Shown here piece after piece: positions 1 through 7,801 of a DNA stretch of 64,000 bases (within the stretch, counting starts at the first letter, position 1; each line of letters starts with the position of its first letter). The DNA lies in NCBI RefSeq assembly GCF_000154785.2, contig NC_015730.1:2976001-3040000 (forward strand). Reading direction: 5' to 3'. Below the pieces are notes generated by a model. That model had not been told where the DNA came from. It searched no databases and was given only the letters and a program-made list of their open reading frames with translations. The position numbers were made by a program, and so were the translations under genes. The stretch is from Roseobacter litoralis Och 149 (GTDB taxonomy: Bacteria; Pseudomonadota; Alphaproteobacteria; Rhodobacterales; Rhodobacteraceae).

Positions 1-217
1 GCGTCACATAGACATCGGCACCGCGCGCCTGCGCACCGGCTTGCGCCAGGGCCTGCGTCTCGGCATGCGGGCGGCCCCCCGGTTGGGTCCAGCCGCGCCC
101 GACAACCCGGTCCTCTTTGACAATCACACAGCCCACAGCCGGGTTCGGCCAAACACGGCCCAACCCCCGCCGCCCCAACGACAGGGCCAGCGCCATGTAG
201 CGGGACGCCTCGGTCAC
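1..217 (-). CDS. ribD: RibD N-terminal (deaminase) part, cut by the window edge
   Basis: Start of the bifunctional riboflavin-biosynthesis enzyme diaminohydroxyphosphoribosylaminopyrimidine deaminase / 5-amino-6-(5-phosphoribosylamino)uracil reductase. Only the first 72 codons lie in the window. They contain the family's [10 protein letters not shown] stretch (residues 26-35) and the zinc/catalytic HAE motif (51-53). The second zinc motif and the reductase domain lie beyond the edge. The start is taken as GTG because it overlaps the nrdR stop as GTGA, which suggests translational coupling. Next to nrdR is a common position for ribD in bacteria. The identity is clear despite truncation; the start is inferred. 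Confidence 0.9.
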   Translation of the reverse strand, partial: MTEASRYMALALSLGRRGLGRVWPNPAVGCVIVKEDRVVGRGWTQPGGRPHAETQALAQAGAQARGADVYVT

Positions 218-681
218 TCGTCGCCGGGAACGTCCGGGCGCAATTCGCTGACAAATTTGTCAAAATCATCTGCCGCCTGAAAGTTCTTGTACACACTGGC
301 AAAGCGCACATAGGCAACGGTATCGATCCGCGCGAGCGCTTCCATCACGATCTCACCGATTTGTTTTGAGCCGATGTCGGTCTCGCCCATGCTTTCCAAC
401 CGGCGCACAATACCCGAGATCATCTGGTCGATACGCTCAGGATCAATGGGCCGTTTCTGCATCGAAATCCGGATGGACCGCTCAAGTTTATCACGGTCAA
501 AATCTTCGCGTTTGCCGGTAGATTTGATTACCACCAGATCGCGCAGTTGCACGCGTTCATAGGTGGTAAACCGCCCGCCACAGGCCGGGCAAAACCGGCG
601 TCGCCTTATGGAGACATGGTCCTCCGCAGGACGGCTGTCTTTTACCTGAGTATCAATATTTCCGCAAAACGGGCAGCGCAT
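214..681 (-). CDS. nrdR: NrdR, ribonucleotide reductase transcriptional repressor
   Basis: 155 residues, the usual family length. An N-terminal zinc ribbon has Cys3, Cys6, Cys31 and Cys34, followed by the basic segment [17 protein letters not shown] and an ATP-cone domain (about 49-139). NrdR senses ATP/dATP through the cone and represses nrd genes by binding paired NrdR boxes. It lies directly upstream of ribD with a 4-base overlap, so the two are probably co-transcribed. The upstream gap holds a perfect DnaA box at 736-744, annotated separately. Confidence 0.97.
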   Translation of the reverse strand: MRCPFCGNIDTQVKDSRPAEDHVSIRRRRFCPACGGRFTTYERVQLRDLVVIKSTGKREDFDRDKLERSIRISMQKRPIDPERIDQMISGIVRRLESMGETDIGSKQIGEIVMEALARIDTVAYVRFASVYKNFQAADDFDKFVSELRPDVPGDE

Positions 682-735
682 CGGCCGTCCCCCTTATTCC
701 AGTCTCTGCCTCTTGTTGTGGGATCACCGCCCCAC

Positions 736-744
736 TTATCCACA
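736..744 (+). promoter_or_regulatory. Perfect DnaA-box match upstream of nrdR
   Basis: TTATCCACA matches the DnaA consensus TTATNCACA exactly. It lies 55 bases upstream of the nrdR start, inside a wider inverted repeat, ACTT (734-737) and AAGT (744-747). Whether DnaA binds here is inference. Confidence 0.4.
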
Positions 745-815
745 AGTATAGGCGAACGCCTAAGTTTTGGGTAGAGGCGAATTATCATCCCACATGTTGT
801 GGCAAAAACCGTGTC

Positions 816-1247
816 TTATCGGTCAGCATTAAAGTGCACGACCACCCGTCTGCGATGCGGGCGGCAGCGGTGTTCCACCAGATAAATCCCCTGCCAAGTG
901 CCAAGTTGAAGCTGCCCCGCCGCGACCGGAATGGACAGGCTCACCGGCATGATCGCAGCCTTGATGTGGGCAGGCATATCATCCGGGCCCTCGACCGTAT
1001 GGATCAGGTAGGACATCTTTGCGTCATCCGCAGGTGGCACCAATCGGTTGAAAAAGGCCTGCAAATCAGTTTGCACGTCCGGATCTGCGTTCTCCTGTAT
1101 CAACAGCGAGGCCGATGTGTGCTGCACGAGCAACGTTAACAGACCGTCGCCTCGGGGCCGGAGCCATGCAGCGACCTGATCGGTAAATTCGTAAAGCCCG
1201 GGCCCGTCTGTTTGAAATTCAAACTGTGTTTTCATCGCGCTTTTCAT
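816..1247 (-). CDS. YjbQ family protein (UPF0047, thiamine-phosphate synthase-like)
   Basis: A 143-residue single-domain protein of the YjbQ/UPF0047 fold. The hallmark HTSASLLIQEN lies in the first half, and LGTWQGIYLVEHR lies near the C terminus. Some family members have weak thiamine-phosphate synthase activity and the physiological role is unsettled. Two Met starts are possible: 1247, whose AGGA is only one base away, and 1235, whose AGGA is about 13 bases away, so the start may be four codons later. It shares no operon signal with nrdR, 134 bases downstream. Confidence 0.9.
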   Translation of the reverse strand: MKSAMKTQFEFQTDGPGLYEFTDQVAAWLRPRGDGLLTLLVQHTSASLLIQENADPDVQTDLQAFFNRLVPPADDAKMSYLIHTVEGPDDMPAHIKAAIMPVSLSIPVAAGQLQLGTWQGIYLVEHRCRPHRRRVVVHFNADR

Positions 1248-1276
1248 GTCCTGTTCGGTTGGAAAGAATAGGTTTC

Positions 1277-1693
1277 TCAGAAGCGACCGAAGACACCGTC
1301 CAACAAAGTGTCGCAGAAGTTATACGCATGGCTGATCGCAAGGTTTTCGTTGCGGCGTTTTACGGAAACGGAATAGGAGGATGGCGTGTTCTTCATCGCG
1401 TCATCCGGGCTGACCGTAAACACCACGCCCTTGGCACCGGCCGTTGTTTTAGAATCTCCAAGGGGATCAAGGATATAAAGCCGCTTGCGCACGCCATCCA
1501 AGCCAAACGCGCGGGCATAATCCGAACCCGCGCACCAAAAGTCCTTGGCGCTTGACCTGCCGTCATCGATGACCTCAAAGCTGTTCTGGCTCACCGGGAC
1601 GACATACAGCCAGTTTATCGCACGGTAGGGCTGTGCCCCAGCGGGCACGGAAAAACATACACAGCATAGCCCTGTCAGAATAGCGCGAAGCAT
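1277..1693 (-). CDS. Small secreted protein of unknown function
   Basis: About 138 residues starting at ATG; the codon before it, in the same frame, is TTG. The first 21 residues form a signal peptide ending PAGA|Q. The mature part is about 117 residues, has only two cysteines (one in FWCAGSDYARA, one near the C terminus) and shows no recognisable catalytic motif. It probably works in the periplasm. The FWCAGSDYA pattern resembles small lipocalin-like secreted proteins of Rhodobacteraceae, but I do not recognise a named family. It is transcribed alone, between the HlyU-like gene and yjbQ. Confidence 0.75.
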   Translation of the reverse strand: MLRAILTGLCCVCFSVPAGAQPYRAINWLYVVPVSQNSFEVIDDGRSSAKDFWCAGSDYARAFGLDGVRKRLYILDPLGDSKTTAGAKGVVFTVSPDDAMKNTPSSYSVSVKRRNENLAISHAYNFCDTLLDGVFGRF

Positions 1694-1767
1694 CAAGATT
1701 TAACCCATTCCAATTTCTGTGCTGACGCTACACATCTGTCACAGAAAGGCCAATCGTCAGAGCGTTT

Positions 1768-2052
1768 CTAAGACCTAAAAATTCGCTCGCCCTGCTCGTC
1801 GATGACTTGTTTCGCTTTGCGAAAACTGGCCGCCTGTGCGTCTTCCAGCCCCTGAATCATATCTGAACGGATCAGCTTGTGGCTGCACGTTTCACCGTCG
1901 ATTTCTTTTTCTATGGTTGCGCAGACGCGATAGGACGGACCTTCGGCCATTGGTGTGGCCGTGATCAGAAAGCCCTCATGGGTTTCAGTCGGGGCTTTGG
2001 CCTCAGACCCACCGCCACCGCTACCGCCGAATAGTTTTTTGAGAAATGACAT
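1768..2052 (-). CDS. HlyU family protein
   Basis: About 94 residues. The start MSFLKKLFGG is chosen because GGGGAG sits seven bases before the ATG; a longer in-frame start at 2079 lacks this. A basic N terminus and a Gly/Ser linker (about residues 8-16) precede a compact domain with EGFLITATPM and YRVCATIEKE. These fit the HlyU family (PF10115), named after a Vibrio haemolysin activator. Alphaproteobacterial members have no demonstrated regulatory role, and no haemolysin gene is nearby, so the name indicates family only. Confidence 0.8.
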   Translation of the reverse strand: MSFLKKLFGGSGGGGSEAKAPTETHEGFLITATPMAEGPSYRVCATIEKEIDGETCSHKLIRSDMIQGLEDAQAASFRKAKQVIDEQGERIFRS

Positions 2053-2128
2053 GCGCGCTCCCCTTTTGGCTTTGCCCAAGCTTAACGTGGCGGCGGTGCA
2101 GGGAAAAGACTGATAACGGCGAACTGTG

Positions 2129-2779
2129 TCATTGCTGTTTGATCAACTCGATCTCGTCGTAGAAAACGCCCCAGCGGTTGCCGGTGCCATTCAGGCGGAT
2201 TGTGTCACCGGGTTTTGCATGTTGCCAGATATTATGAGGAACCCTGTAGACAGAACCACCCAACGGAAGACGATCGGGCAGTGATATATAGTCGGCCATC
2301 CTGTATTCTTGATTCAGCCTTCCAATTGTAAAATCTTGATTGGTCGTCCGCGAATCCATCAAGACCGTCGCCATTGGAAACCACAGCACTACGAGCGCCG
2401 TGAATCCGAACCATGGTACGAGAGGAGAAATGAACACAATGACCGGCACCCATCCCGAACGCCCAACTGGCACATCTCGTTTGTAGGTCGCCGGAGGCTT
2501 CCGGAGAACGCCAAGAACCCGGTCTCCAAATGCATCAAGCCAACCCGGGATTACTAGCGGCCAACATAAAAGGGCAAAGAAAGCAAGAGATGCAAGACCT
2601 GTGAAGTGTCGCACAAAGTCGCCAGCATCTGCAGCTGGAACAAAGCGTATTGCCCCCAGCCACATAAACAATACGACATAGGCAATACCACTTGCTGCAA
2701 GCACGACGTGCATAACAGCGTACGCATCCGGTAACTTTGATCTAATGGTCCGCCAAAAATACAGTAAGTCGTAGCTCAC
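2129..2779 (-). CDS. Membrane protein of unknown function, coupled to rpoD
   Basis: 216 residues with three hydrophobic segments (about 22-43, 60-80 and 110-140), then a soluble C-terminal domain of about 70 residues rich in Tyr, Asn and Arg. The start is GTG overlapping the rpoD stop as GTGA, so translation is probably coupled. Base composition is unlike the neighbours: two 60-base stretches I counted (2281-2340 and 2641-2700) have 37% and 47% G+C, against about 60% around. That suggests recent acquisition. The C-terminal part could be an extracytoplasmic beta domain. No family recognised. Confidence 0.7.
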   Translation of the reverse strand: MSYDLLYFWRTIRSKLPDAYAVMHVVLAASGIAYVVLFMWLGAIRFVPAADAGDFVRHFTGLASLAFFALLCWPLVIPGWLDAFGDRVLGVLRKPPATYKRDVPVGRSGWVPVIVFISPLVPWFGFTALVVLWFPMATVLMDSRTTNQDFTIGRLNQEYRMADYISLPDRLPLGGSVYRVPHNIWQHAKPGDTIRLNGTGNRWGVFYDEIELIKQQ

Positions 2780-4758
2780 TGATCGAGGAAACTCCGCAGC
2801 TTGCGTGATCGGCTCGGATGCTTGAGTTTGCGCAGTGCTTTCGCCTCAATCTGGCGGATGCGTTCGCGGGTGACCGAGAACTGCTGTCCTACCTCTTCGA
2901 GCGTATGGTCCGTGTTCATCCCGATGCCGAAACGCATGCGCAATACGCGCTCTTCACGCGGGGTGAGTGATGCCAAAACGCGGGTCGTGGTTTCCTTGAG
3001 GTTTTCCTGAATGGCGCTGTCCAAAGGCAGAACGGCATTCTTGTCCTCAATGAAGTCACCAAGCTGGCTGTCTTCCTCGTCGCCAATCGGCGTCTCAAGA
3101 GAAATCGGCTCCTTGGCGATCTTCATCACCTTGCGCACTTTCTCAAGCGGCATCTGCAACTTTTCAGCCAGTTCCTCAGGCGTCGGTTCACGCCCGATCT
3201 CGTGCAGCATCTGGCGGCCCGTGCGCACCAGTTTGTTGATCGTCTCGATCATATGCACAGGAATACGGATTGTCCGCGCCTGATCCGCAATAGATCGCGT
3301 GATCGCCTGTCGGATCCACCACGTGGCATAGGTCGAGAATTTATACCCCCGGCGGTATTCAAATTTATCAACGGCCTTCATCAGGCCGATGTTGCCTTCC
3401 TGAATAAGATCAAGGAATTGCAAGCCGCGGTTCGTGTATTTTTTGGCAATGGAAATGACGAGCCGCAGGTTGGCTTCGACCATTTCTTTCTTGGCCTGAC
3501 GCGCTTCTTTCTCGCCCTTTTGCACCTGCTGCACGATCCGGCGGAATTCGGAGATATCAAGGCCCACATACTGACCAACCTGGGCCATATCCGTGCGCAG
3601 CTCTTCGACCTTGTCGCTGGAGCGTTCGATGAACATCTGCCAGCCGCGACCGGATTTTTCGGCCATCCGCTCCATCCAATTGGGATCAAGCTCATACCCA
3701 CGGTATTCGTCGACGAACTCGCGCCGGTTGATACGGGCCTGATCCGCCAGTTTCACCATCGCGGAGTCGATTTGCATGATCCGACGGTTAATGCCGTAAA
3801 GCTGGTCGATAAGCGCTTCGATACGGTTGTTGTGCAGGTGCAATTCGTTGACCAACAGAACAATCTCTGAGCGCAGCTTTTGATACAAAGCCTCATCGCC
3901 TGCGTTAAAGCTGCCGTCTTCATTCAGTGTCGCCGAAATCCGGCTATCCTGCATCTCGCTCAACTTGGTATAGTCGTCGGCAATGATATCAAGCGCCTCA
4001 AGCACCTGCGGCTTCAACGCCGCCTCCATTGCCGCGAGGCTCATGTTGGCCTGTTCGTCTTCATCATCGTCGTCGTCATTGGCAATCGGATTGCCATCGG
4101 CATCAAGCTCCGGGCTCGCCTCTTCTTTTTGAGGGGCCGCCCCTTCTGTCGCGACAACCGGCTCGCCAACACTGACGTCTTCGTCCAACTGGTTGCCAAA
4201 TGTCGCTTCGAGGTCAATCACATCGCGCAGCAGAATGTCCTCAGACAAGAGTTCGTCGCGCCAGATCGTAATCGCCTGAAAGGTCAGCGGGCTTTCACAA
4301 AGCCCTGAAATCATTGTGTTGCGACCGGCTTCGATCCGCTTGGCAATCGCGATTTCGCCTTCGCGACTCAGCAGTTCAACCGACCCCATTTCGCGCAGGT
4401 ACATGCGCACCGGATCGTCCGTGCGGTCCAGTTTCTCACTCGTGCCGGACCCAAGCGTGACTTCGCGGGTGCCTTCAGTGGTCGCCAGCTCGGTCGAGCC
4501 TTTGGCTTCTTCTTCTTCGGCATCTTCGTCTTCGATGATGTTGATGCCCATTTCAGACAGCATCGACATCACATCTTCGATCTGTTCGGAGTTCACCTGA
4601 TCGGGCGGCAGCACAGTGTTGAGCTGGTCGTAGGTGATGTAGCCTTTCTCGCGCGCCTCAGCGATCATTTTCTTGACCGCAGTCTGGCTCATATCAAGCG
4701 AATGTCCCGCATCCTGATCGTCTGGCTTTGCGTCGTCGTTGGTATCTTTGGCGGCCAT
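2776..4758 (-). CDS. rpoD: RNA polymerase primary sigma factor RpoD (sigma-70)
   Basis: 660 residues, normal for alphaproteobacterial RpoD. Region 1.1 spans about 24-75, followed by an acidic stretch (75-85). Region 1.2 ([11 protein letters not shown], about 115-125) precedes a long non-conserved region rich in Asp/Glu. Region 2 (from about 425, [14 protein letters not shown]) binds the -10 element. Region 4, with its helix-turn-helix near 615-635 ([18 protein letters not shown]), reads the -35. GAGGAG lies seven bases before the ATG. It is next to dnaG, as in the classical macromolecular-synthesis arrangement, with its own 122-base upstream region. Confidence 0.99.
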   Translation of the reverse strand: MAAKDTNDDAKPDDQDAGHSLDMSQTAVKKMIAEAREKGYITYDQLNTVLPPDQVNSEQIEDVMSMLSEMGINIIEDEDAEEEEAKGSTELATTEGTREVTLGSGTSEKLDRTDDPVRMYLREMGSVELLSREGEIAIAKRIEAGRNTMISGLCESPLTFQAITIWRDELLSEDILLRDVIDLEATFGNQLDEDVSVGEPVVATEGAAPQKEEASPELDADGNPIANDDDDDEDEQANMSLAAMEAALKPQVLEALDIIADDYTKLSEMQDSRISATLNEDGSFNAGDEALYQKLRSEIVLLVNELHLHNNRIEALIDQLYGINRRIMQIDSAMVKLADQARINRREFVDEYRGYELDPNWMERMAEKSGRGWQMFIERSSDKVEELRTDMAQVGQYVGLDISEFRRIVQQVQKGEKEARQAKKEMVEANLRLVISIAKKYTNRGLQFLDLIQEGNIGLMKAVDKFEYRRGYKFSTYATWWIRQAITRSIADQARTIRIPVHMIETINKLVRTGRQMLHEIGREPTPEELAEKLQMPLEKVRKVMKIAKEPISLETPIGDEEDSQLGDFIEDKNAVLPLDSAIQENLKETTTRVLASLTPREERVLRMRFGIGMNTDHTLEEVGQQFSVTRERIRQIEAKALRKLKHPSRSRKLRSFLDQ

Positions 4759-4782
4759 GCGCTGCTCCTCACAGAATATGTT

Positions 4783-4832
4783 GATTCGCTTGCCCGAATC
4801 ATAAGGGAATCATCTAGCGTTTTGGGTGATTC
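4783..4832. promoter_or_regulatory. Cluster of four GANTC (CcrM) sites in the rpoD promoter region
   Basis: GATTC 4783-4787, GAATC 4796-4800, GAATC 4807-4811 and GATTC 4828-4832. GANTC is expected about once per 256 bases. The last two form arms of an inverted repeat, GAATCA (4807-4812) and TGATTC (4827-4832), 25-74 bases upstream of the rpoD start. In alphaproteobacteria GANTC is methylated by CcrM and read by GcrA. Control of rpoD through these sites is inference. Confidence 0.45.
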
Positions 4833-4880
4833 GACCACCCGTTAAGCACCACTATTTCACGCTTTACTCTTCAAATATGG

Positions 4881-6836
4881 TTAACCATGCGGTTTTTGGG
4901 ATTTAATCGACTCCAGCAGGGCGTCCAGAGTGTTTCTTTCATCCCGACTGATTCGCGCCCCATTTGCACCTGTTTCGTATTCTGCCCGGTCCTCATGAAC
5001 ACTTTTCAGGGCATTTTCAGCTGCTTTGGCCGCTTGCGACAGCCGCCAGGTCAGCCCTTCATCCGCCAAACCACTCATGTCTTCCGACGCCTCTGCGATT
5101 TCTGCGTTTAATCCACGGGTTGCGCTCAACTTTGCGAACTCTTCCGCAACCGTCATCCGGACCTTTTCCGCATCGCCGGGCGTTCGGATGCAGGGCACGA
5201 TAGCGACATGGCTCTGGGCCAACAGATTTTCAAGGGTGTTCGGCCCAAGAGTTTCAGAAACTAAGGCACGGATTTCGGATTCCGTAGCAGACATGTTGCG
5301 CAAAAGAAGGTCCCGCAACGCTTGATGGGTGCGGTCCGTGCAGTTCATGCGCTCCAGATCACTTTCAAAGTCTTCGATGACCGAGGGGCACGTCGCGAAA
5401 GCAGCAAGCAAAACCGCCTCACGCAGGGCTTCGGTCACGTCAATCGTCTGTGCGCTGGCCAGTGCAGAGGCTTTGGTCGACGTAAGCGGCGTGGCAGGGG
5501 AGCTCCCCCATTGCCGCCTGTTTTTTTGCCAGACCGGATTATTTTTCCGCTGTGGGCGAAACAATTGCCACTGCATATCTTTCAATGCCTGAGCATAATG
5601 GCTTTGGATCGACGGATCCCTGATAAGCATCACTTTGTCACGCAGGGCTTTTTCAAGGGTCGCTTTGCGCTCTGGGCTGTCAAAGACGCCACCCTCTGTC
5701 TCACGTTGCCACAAAAGTTGGACCATCGGCATGGCCTCATCGAGTAGCTTTTGCAGCGCCGCAACCCCTTGTTCGCGCAGCAAATCATCCGGGTCCTTCC
5801 CAGCCGGCATAATCGCAAATCGCAAGGACCGCCCCGCTTCAAGCAAAGGCAGGGCGAGATCAATCAACCGCATCGCCGCGCGTAACCCCGCAGTATCGCC
5901 ATCCAGCGCGACAATCGGCTCGGGTGATATGCGCCACAGCATCTGCAACTGACTTTCGGTGATGGCTGTTCCCAAAGGCGCGACTGAGGCGTTAAACCCG
6001 GCAGAATCAAGGGCAATGACATCCATATACCCCTCCGCCACGATCAGGGGCTGGCCTTTGCCCGCAGCGGTGCGTGCCTCTTTTTGATTATACAGGCTGC
6101 GGCCCTTGTCAAAAAGCTCAGTCTCGGGCGAGTTGAGATATTTGGCGTTATCATTCGGATCCATCGCCCGACCGCCGAACGCAATCGCCCGCCCGCGTGC
6201 ATCGCGAATGGGATACATGATGCGCCCACGGAACGTGTCATAGGGTTTGCCACCTTTGGTGGAAGGCTTGGCCAACCCTGCTGCAAGGATCAGTTCATCC
6301 TCAACATTCTTGGCTTTCAGGTGATCCCAAAGGCCTTGCCACTGATCCGGCGCATAACCGATTTCCCATCGCTCCAGTGTCTCTGACCTCAGACCGCGAC
6401 GCTCCAGATAGTTGCGCGCCTCAGCGGCAGCACCGGTGTTCAGCTGCAGCCGGAAATAGTTGACCGCCAGTTCCATGACCTCCGCCAACTGCGTGCGGCG
6501 ATCCGCTTTTTGCTGCGCCTGCGGGTCCCGTTCTGGCATCGGCATTCCGGCCTCGCCCGCCAGAATTTCCACCGCTTCCATAAAGCCGACGTTTTCGGTT
6601 TCGCGCACAAAGGAAATTGCATTCCCCTTTGCATGACAGCCGAAACAATAATAGAATCCTTTTCGGTCATCCACATGGAAAGACGCAGTTTTTTCCTGAT
6701 GGAAAGGGCAAGGCGCCCACATGTCACCTTTGCCCTGATTGGATTTGCGCGCATCCCACATGACTTTGCGCCCAACCACTTGGGTAATACTGCATCTGGA
6801 AAGCAGTTCATCTAAAAATCCGGGCGGCAGGCTCAT
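4881..6836 (-). CDS. dnaG: DNA primase DnaG
   Basis: 651 residues. The N-terminal CHC2 zinc finger has Cys43, His46, Cys64 and Cys67. The catalytic core follows, with the TOPRIM domain around LIVAEGYMDVIAL (about 263-275) and the metal site ALDGDTAG. The C-terminal third is the helicase-interacting domain. It makes RNA primers at the replication fork. No strong ribosome-binding site precedes the ATG. Two GANTC sites lie 29-43 bases upstream. It lies just upstream of rpoD but 122 bases separate them. Confidence 0.98.
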   Translation of the reverse strand: MSLPPGFLDELLSRCSITQVVGRKVMWDARKSNQGKGDMWAPCPFHQEKTASFHVDDRKGFYYCFGCHAKGNAISFVRETENVGFMEAVEILAGEAGMPMPERDPQAQQKADRRTQLAEVMELAVNYFRLQLNTGAAAEARNYLERRGLRSETLERWEIGYAPDQWQGLWDHLKAKNVEDELILAAGLAKPSTKGGKPYDTFRGRIMYPIRDARGRAIAFGGRAMDPNDNAKYLNSPETELFDKGRSLYNQKEARTAAGKGQPLIVAEGYMDVIALDSAGFNASVAPLGTAITESQLQMLWRISPEPIVALDGDTAGLRAAMRLIDLALPLLEAGRSLRFAIMPAGKDPDDLLREQGVAALQKLLDEAMPMVQLLWQRETEGGVFDSPERKATLEKALRDKVMLIRDPSIQSHYAQALKDMQWQLFRPQRKNNPVWQKNRRQWGSSPATPLTSTKASALASAQTIDVTEALREAVLLAAFATCPSVIEDFESDLERMNCTDRTHQALRDLLLRNMSATESEIRALVSETLGPNTLENLLAQSHVAIVPCIRTPGDAEKVRMTVAEEFAKLSATRGLNAEIAEASEDMSGLADEGLTWRLSQAAKAAENALKSVHEDRAEYETGANGARISRDERNTLDALLESIKSQKPHG

Positions 6837-6864
6837 GGCTCAATTATCAGGCCAGCCACGCAGA

Positions 6865-6879
6865 GAGTCCAGCGGAGTC
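6865..6879. promoter_or_regulatory. GANTC pair upstream of dnaG
   Basis: GAGTC at 6865-6869 and again at 6875-6879, ten bases apart (about one helical turn), in the 84-base gap before dnaG. These are possible CcrM methylation sites; a role is inferred only from position. Confidence 0.25.
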
Positions 6880-6920
6880 AGCGTCGCGGCATTACGCAGC
6901 GCAAAACCCCACAAGGCCAT

Positions 6921-7223
6921 TCACTGACCGAGGCAGTTCTGGTTCCAGATCTCGCTCAGATCATTGTCGCGCACTTGTTTCATCGGCAATTCGTAAACCC
7001 AAGGCGTGATGAGCGGGATCGCATTGCTGTAATTCGCAGGCCACGTCGGATCTGCAGCGAGAATCGTTTTTTCCACATTGCGTTCCTTGACCTTATCCAA
7101 CCGCGCTTGCTGGACCGCCGAAACGACCTGCGCCTGAAAACCGCAGGATTCCGTTTTGTCCACATCCGCCAGAGCAGGAACCGCAGTGCAGGCCATTATG
7201 GCAGCTAGTGTAAGACGCAACAT
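6921..7223 (-). CDS. Small periplasmic protein of unknown function
   Basis: 100 residues. A signal peptide (1-19, ending PALA|D) is followed by a mature part of about 80 residues with one Cys early (ESCGFQ) and one near the C terminus (QNCLGQ), which could form a disulphide. AAAGGAG precedes the ATG. It begins 32 bases after soxG on the same strand and may be the last gene of the sarcosine oxidase operon. That link rests on spacing alone. No catalytic motif recognised. Confidence 0.75.
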   Translation of the reverse strand: MLRLTLAAIMACTAVPALADVDKTESCGFQAQVVSAVQQARLDKVKERNVEKTILAADPTWPANYSNAIPLITPWVYELPMKQVRDNDLSEIWNQNCLGQ

Positions 7224-7255
7224 TTTCGAACTCCTTTAATGTGACGTCTGTCATG

Positions 7256-7801
7256 TTAACCGCGCGCCGCGCAGGCTTCCATAGCTTCTTTGAGGTCATG
7301 CACCAGTGAGACGGCCATGGATCTGAAAACGAGGATCAGCACCGCGTCCTGTGCTGTACGCGTAATAGAGGCGTTCATATGGCCCAAAAGAGTGCGCACC
7401 GTCTGACCCACAGGAAAATTCTGGATGCGCATATCAACCGGTACAAGCCGCGCCAGTGCATCTTCGTGTCCGGGGCCAGACAGGTCAACGCAAACCCACG
7501 CGTCGGACTGATCGGTAATCCCCGCGATGCGATCCAACCCGGACGGAGCAGGCGGACCAATCAAAAGGGTTGCGTCCAGTCCAAACCAGATCGCACGGGC
7601 CTTGGCCGCAGCTGACATGCGATTGGGGGCCGGAAACGCCAGACCATACGCCTGCGTCAGTGCGTCAGATACGGCATCCTGCTGACCGGCAAACGGGGTT
7701 ACGGACGTCAGCACACCTGGGTTGATTTCGGCAAGCGCGAGATGCCCAACCTTGAGAGGCAGCATGTCGAAACACGGCGATCGTGCCTTTAGTTCAACCA
7801 C
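7256..7801 (-). CDS. soxG: Sarcosine oxidase gamma subunit
   Basis: 181 residues if the GTG at 7801 is used. GGAGG lies about seven bases before that GTG, and it overlaps the end of soxA by 8 bases. The longer upstream frame lies inside soxA and has no ribosome-binding site. SoxG is the GcvT-like gamma subunit of the heterotetrameric enzyme that oxidises sarcosine to glycine. It sits across the tetrahydrofolate-binding part of SoxA. Matching features are PVDMRIQNFPVG and LLGHMNASITRT. It is the last subunit gene in the order B-D-A-G. Confidence 0.92.
   Translation of the reverse strand: MVELKARSPCFDMLPLKVGHLALAEINPGVLTSVTPFAGQQDAVSDALTQAYGLAFPAPNRMSAAAKARAIWFGLDATLLIGPPAPSGLDRIAGITDQSDAWVCVDLSGPGHEDALARLVPVDMRIQNFPVGQTVRTLLGHMNASITRTAQDAVLILVFRSMAVSLVHDLKEAMEACAARG

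Noticed and set aside
790..802. CCACATGTTGTGG inverted repeat in the yjbQ-nrdR gap
   Set aside because: Considered as an NrdR box, but the centre and flanks do not fit the A+T-rich consensus, and no second site in the usual phase was found.
1741..1767. Weak similarity to the left end of the palindromic repeat, after the HlyU gene
   Set aside because: Only a few bases match and no palindromic core follows.
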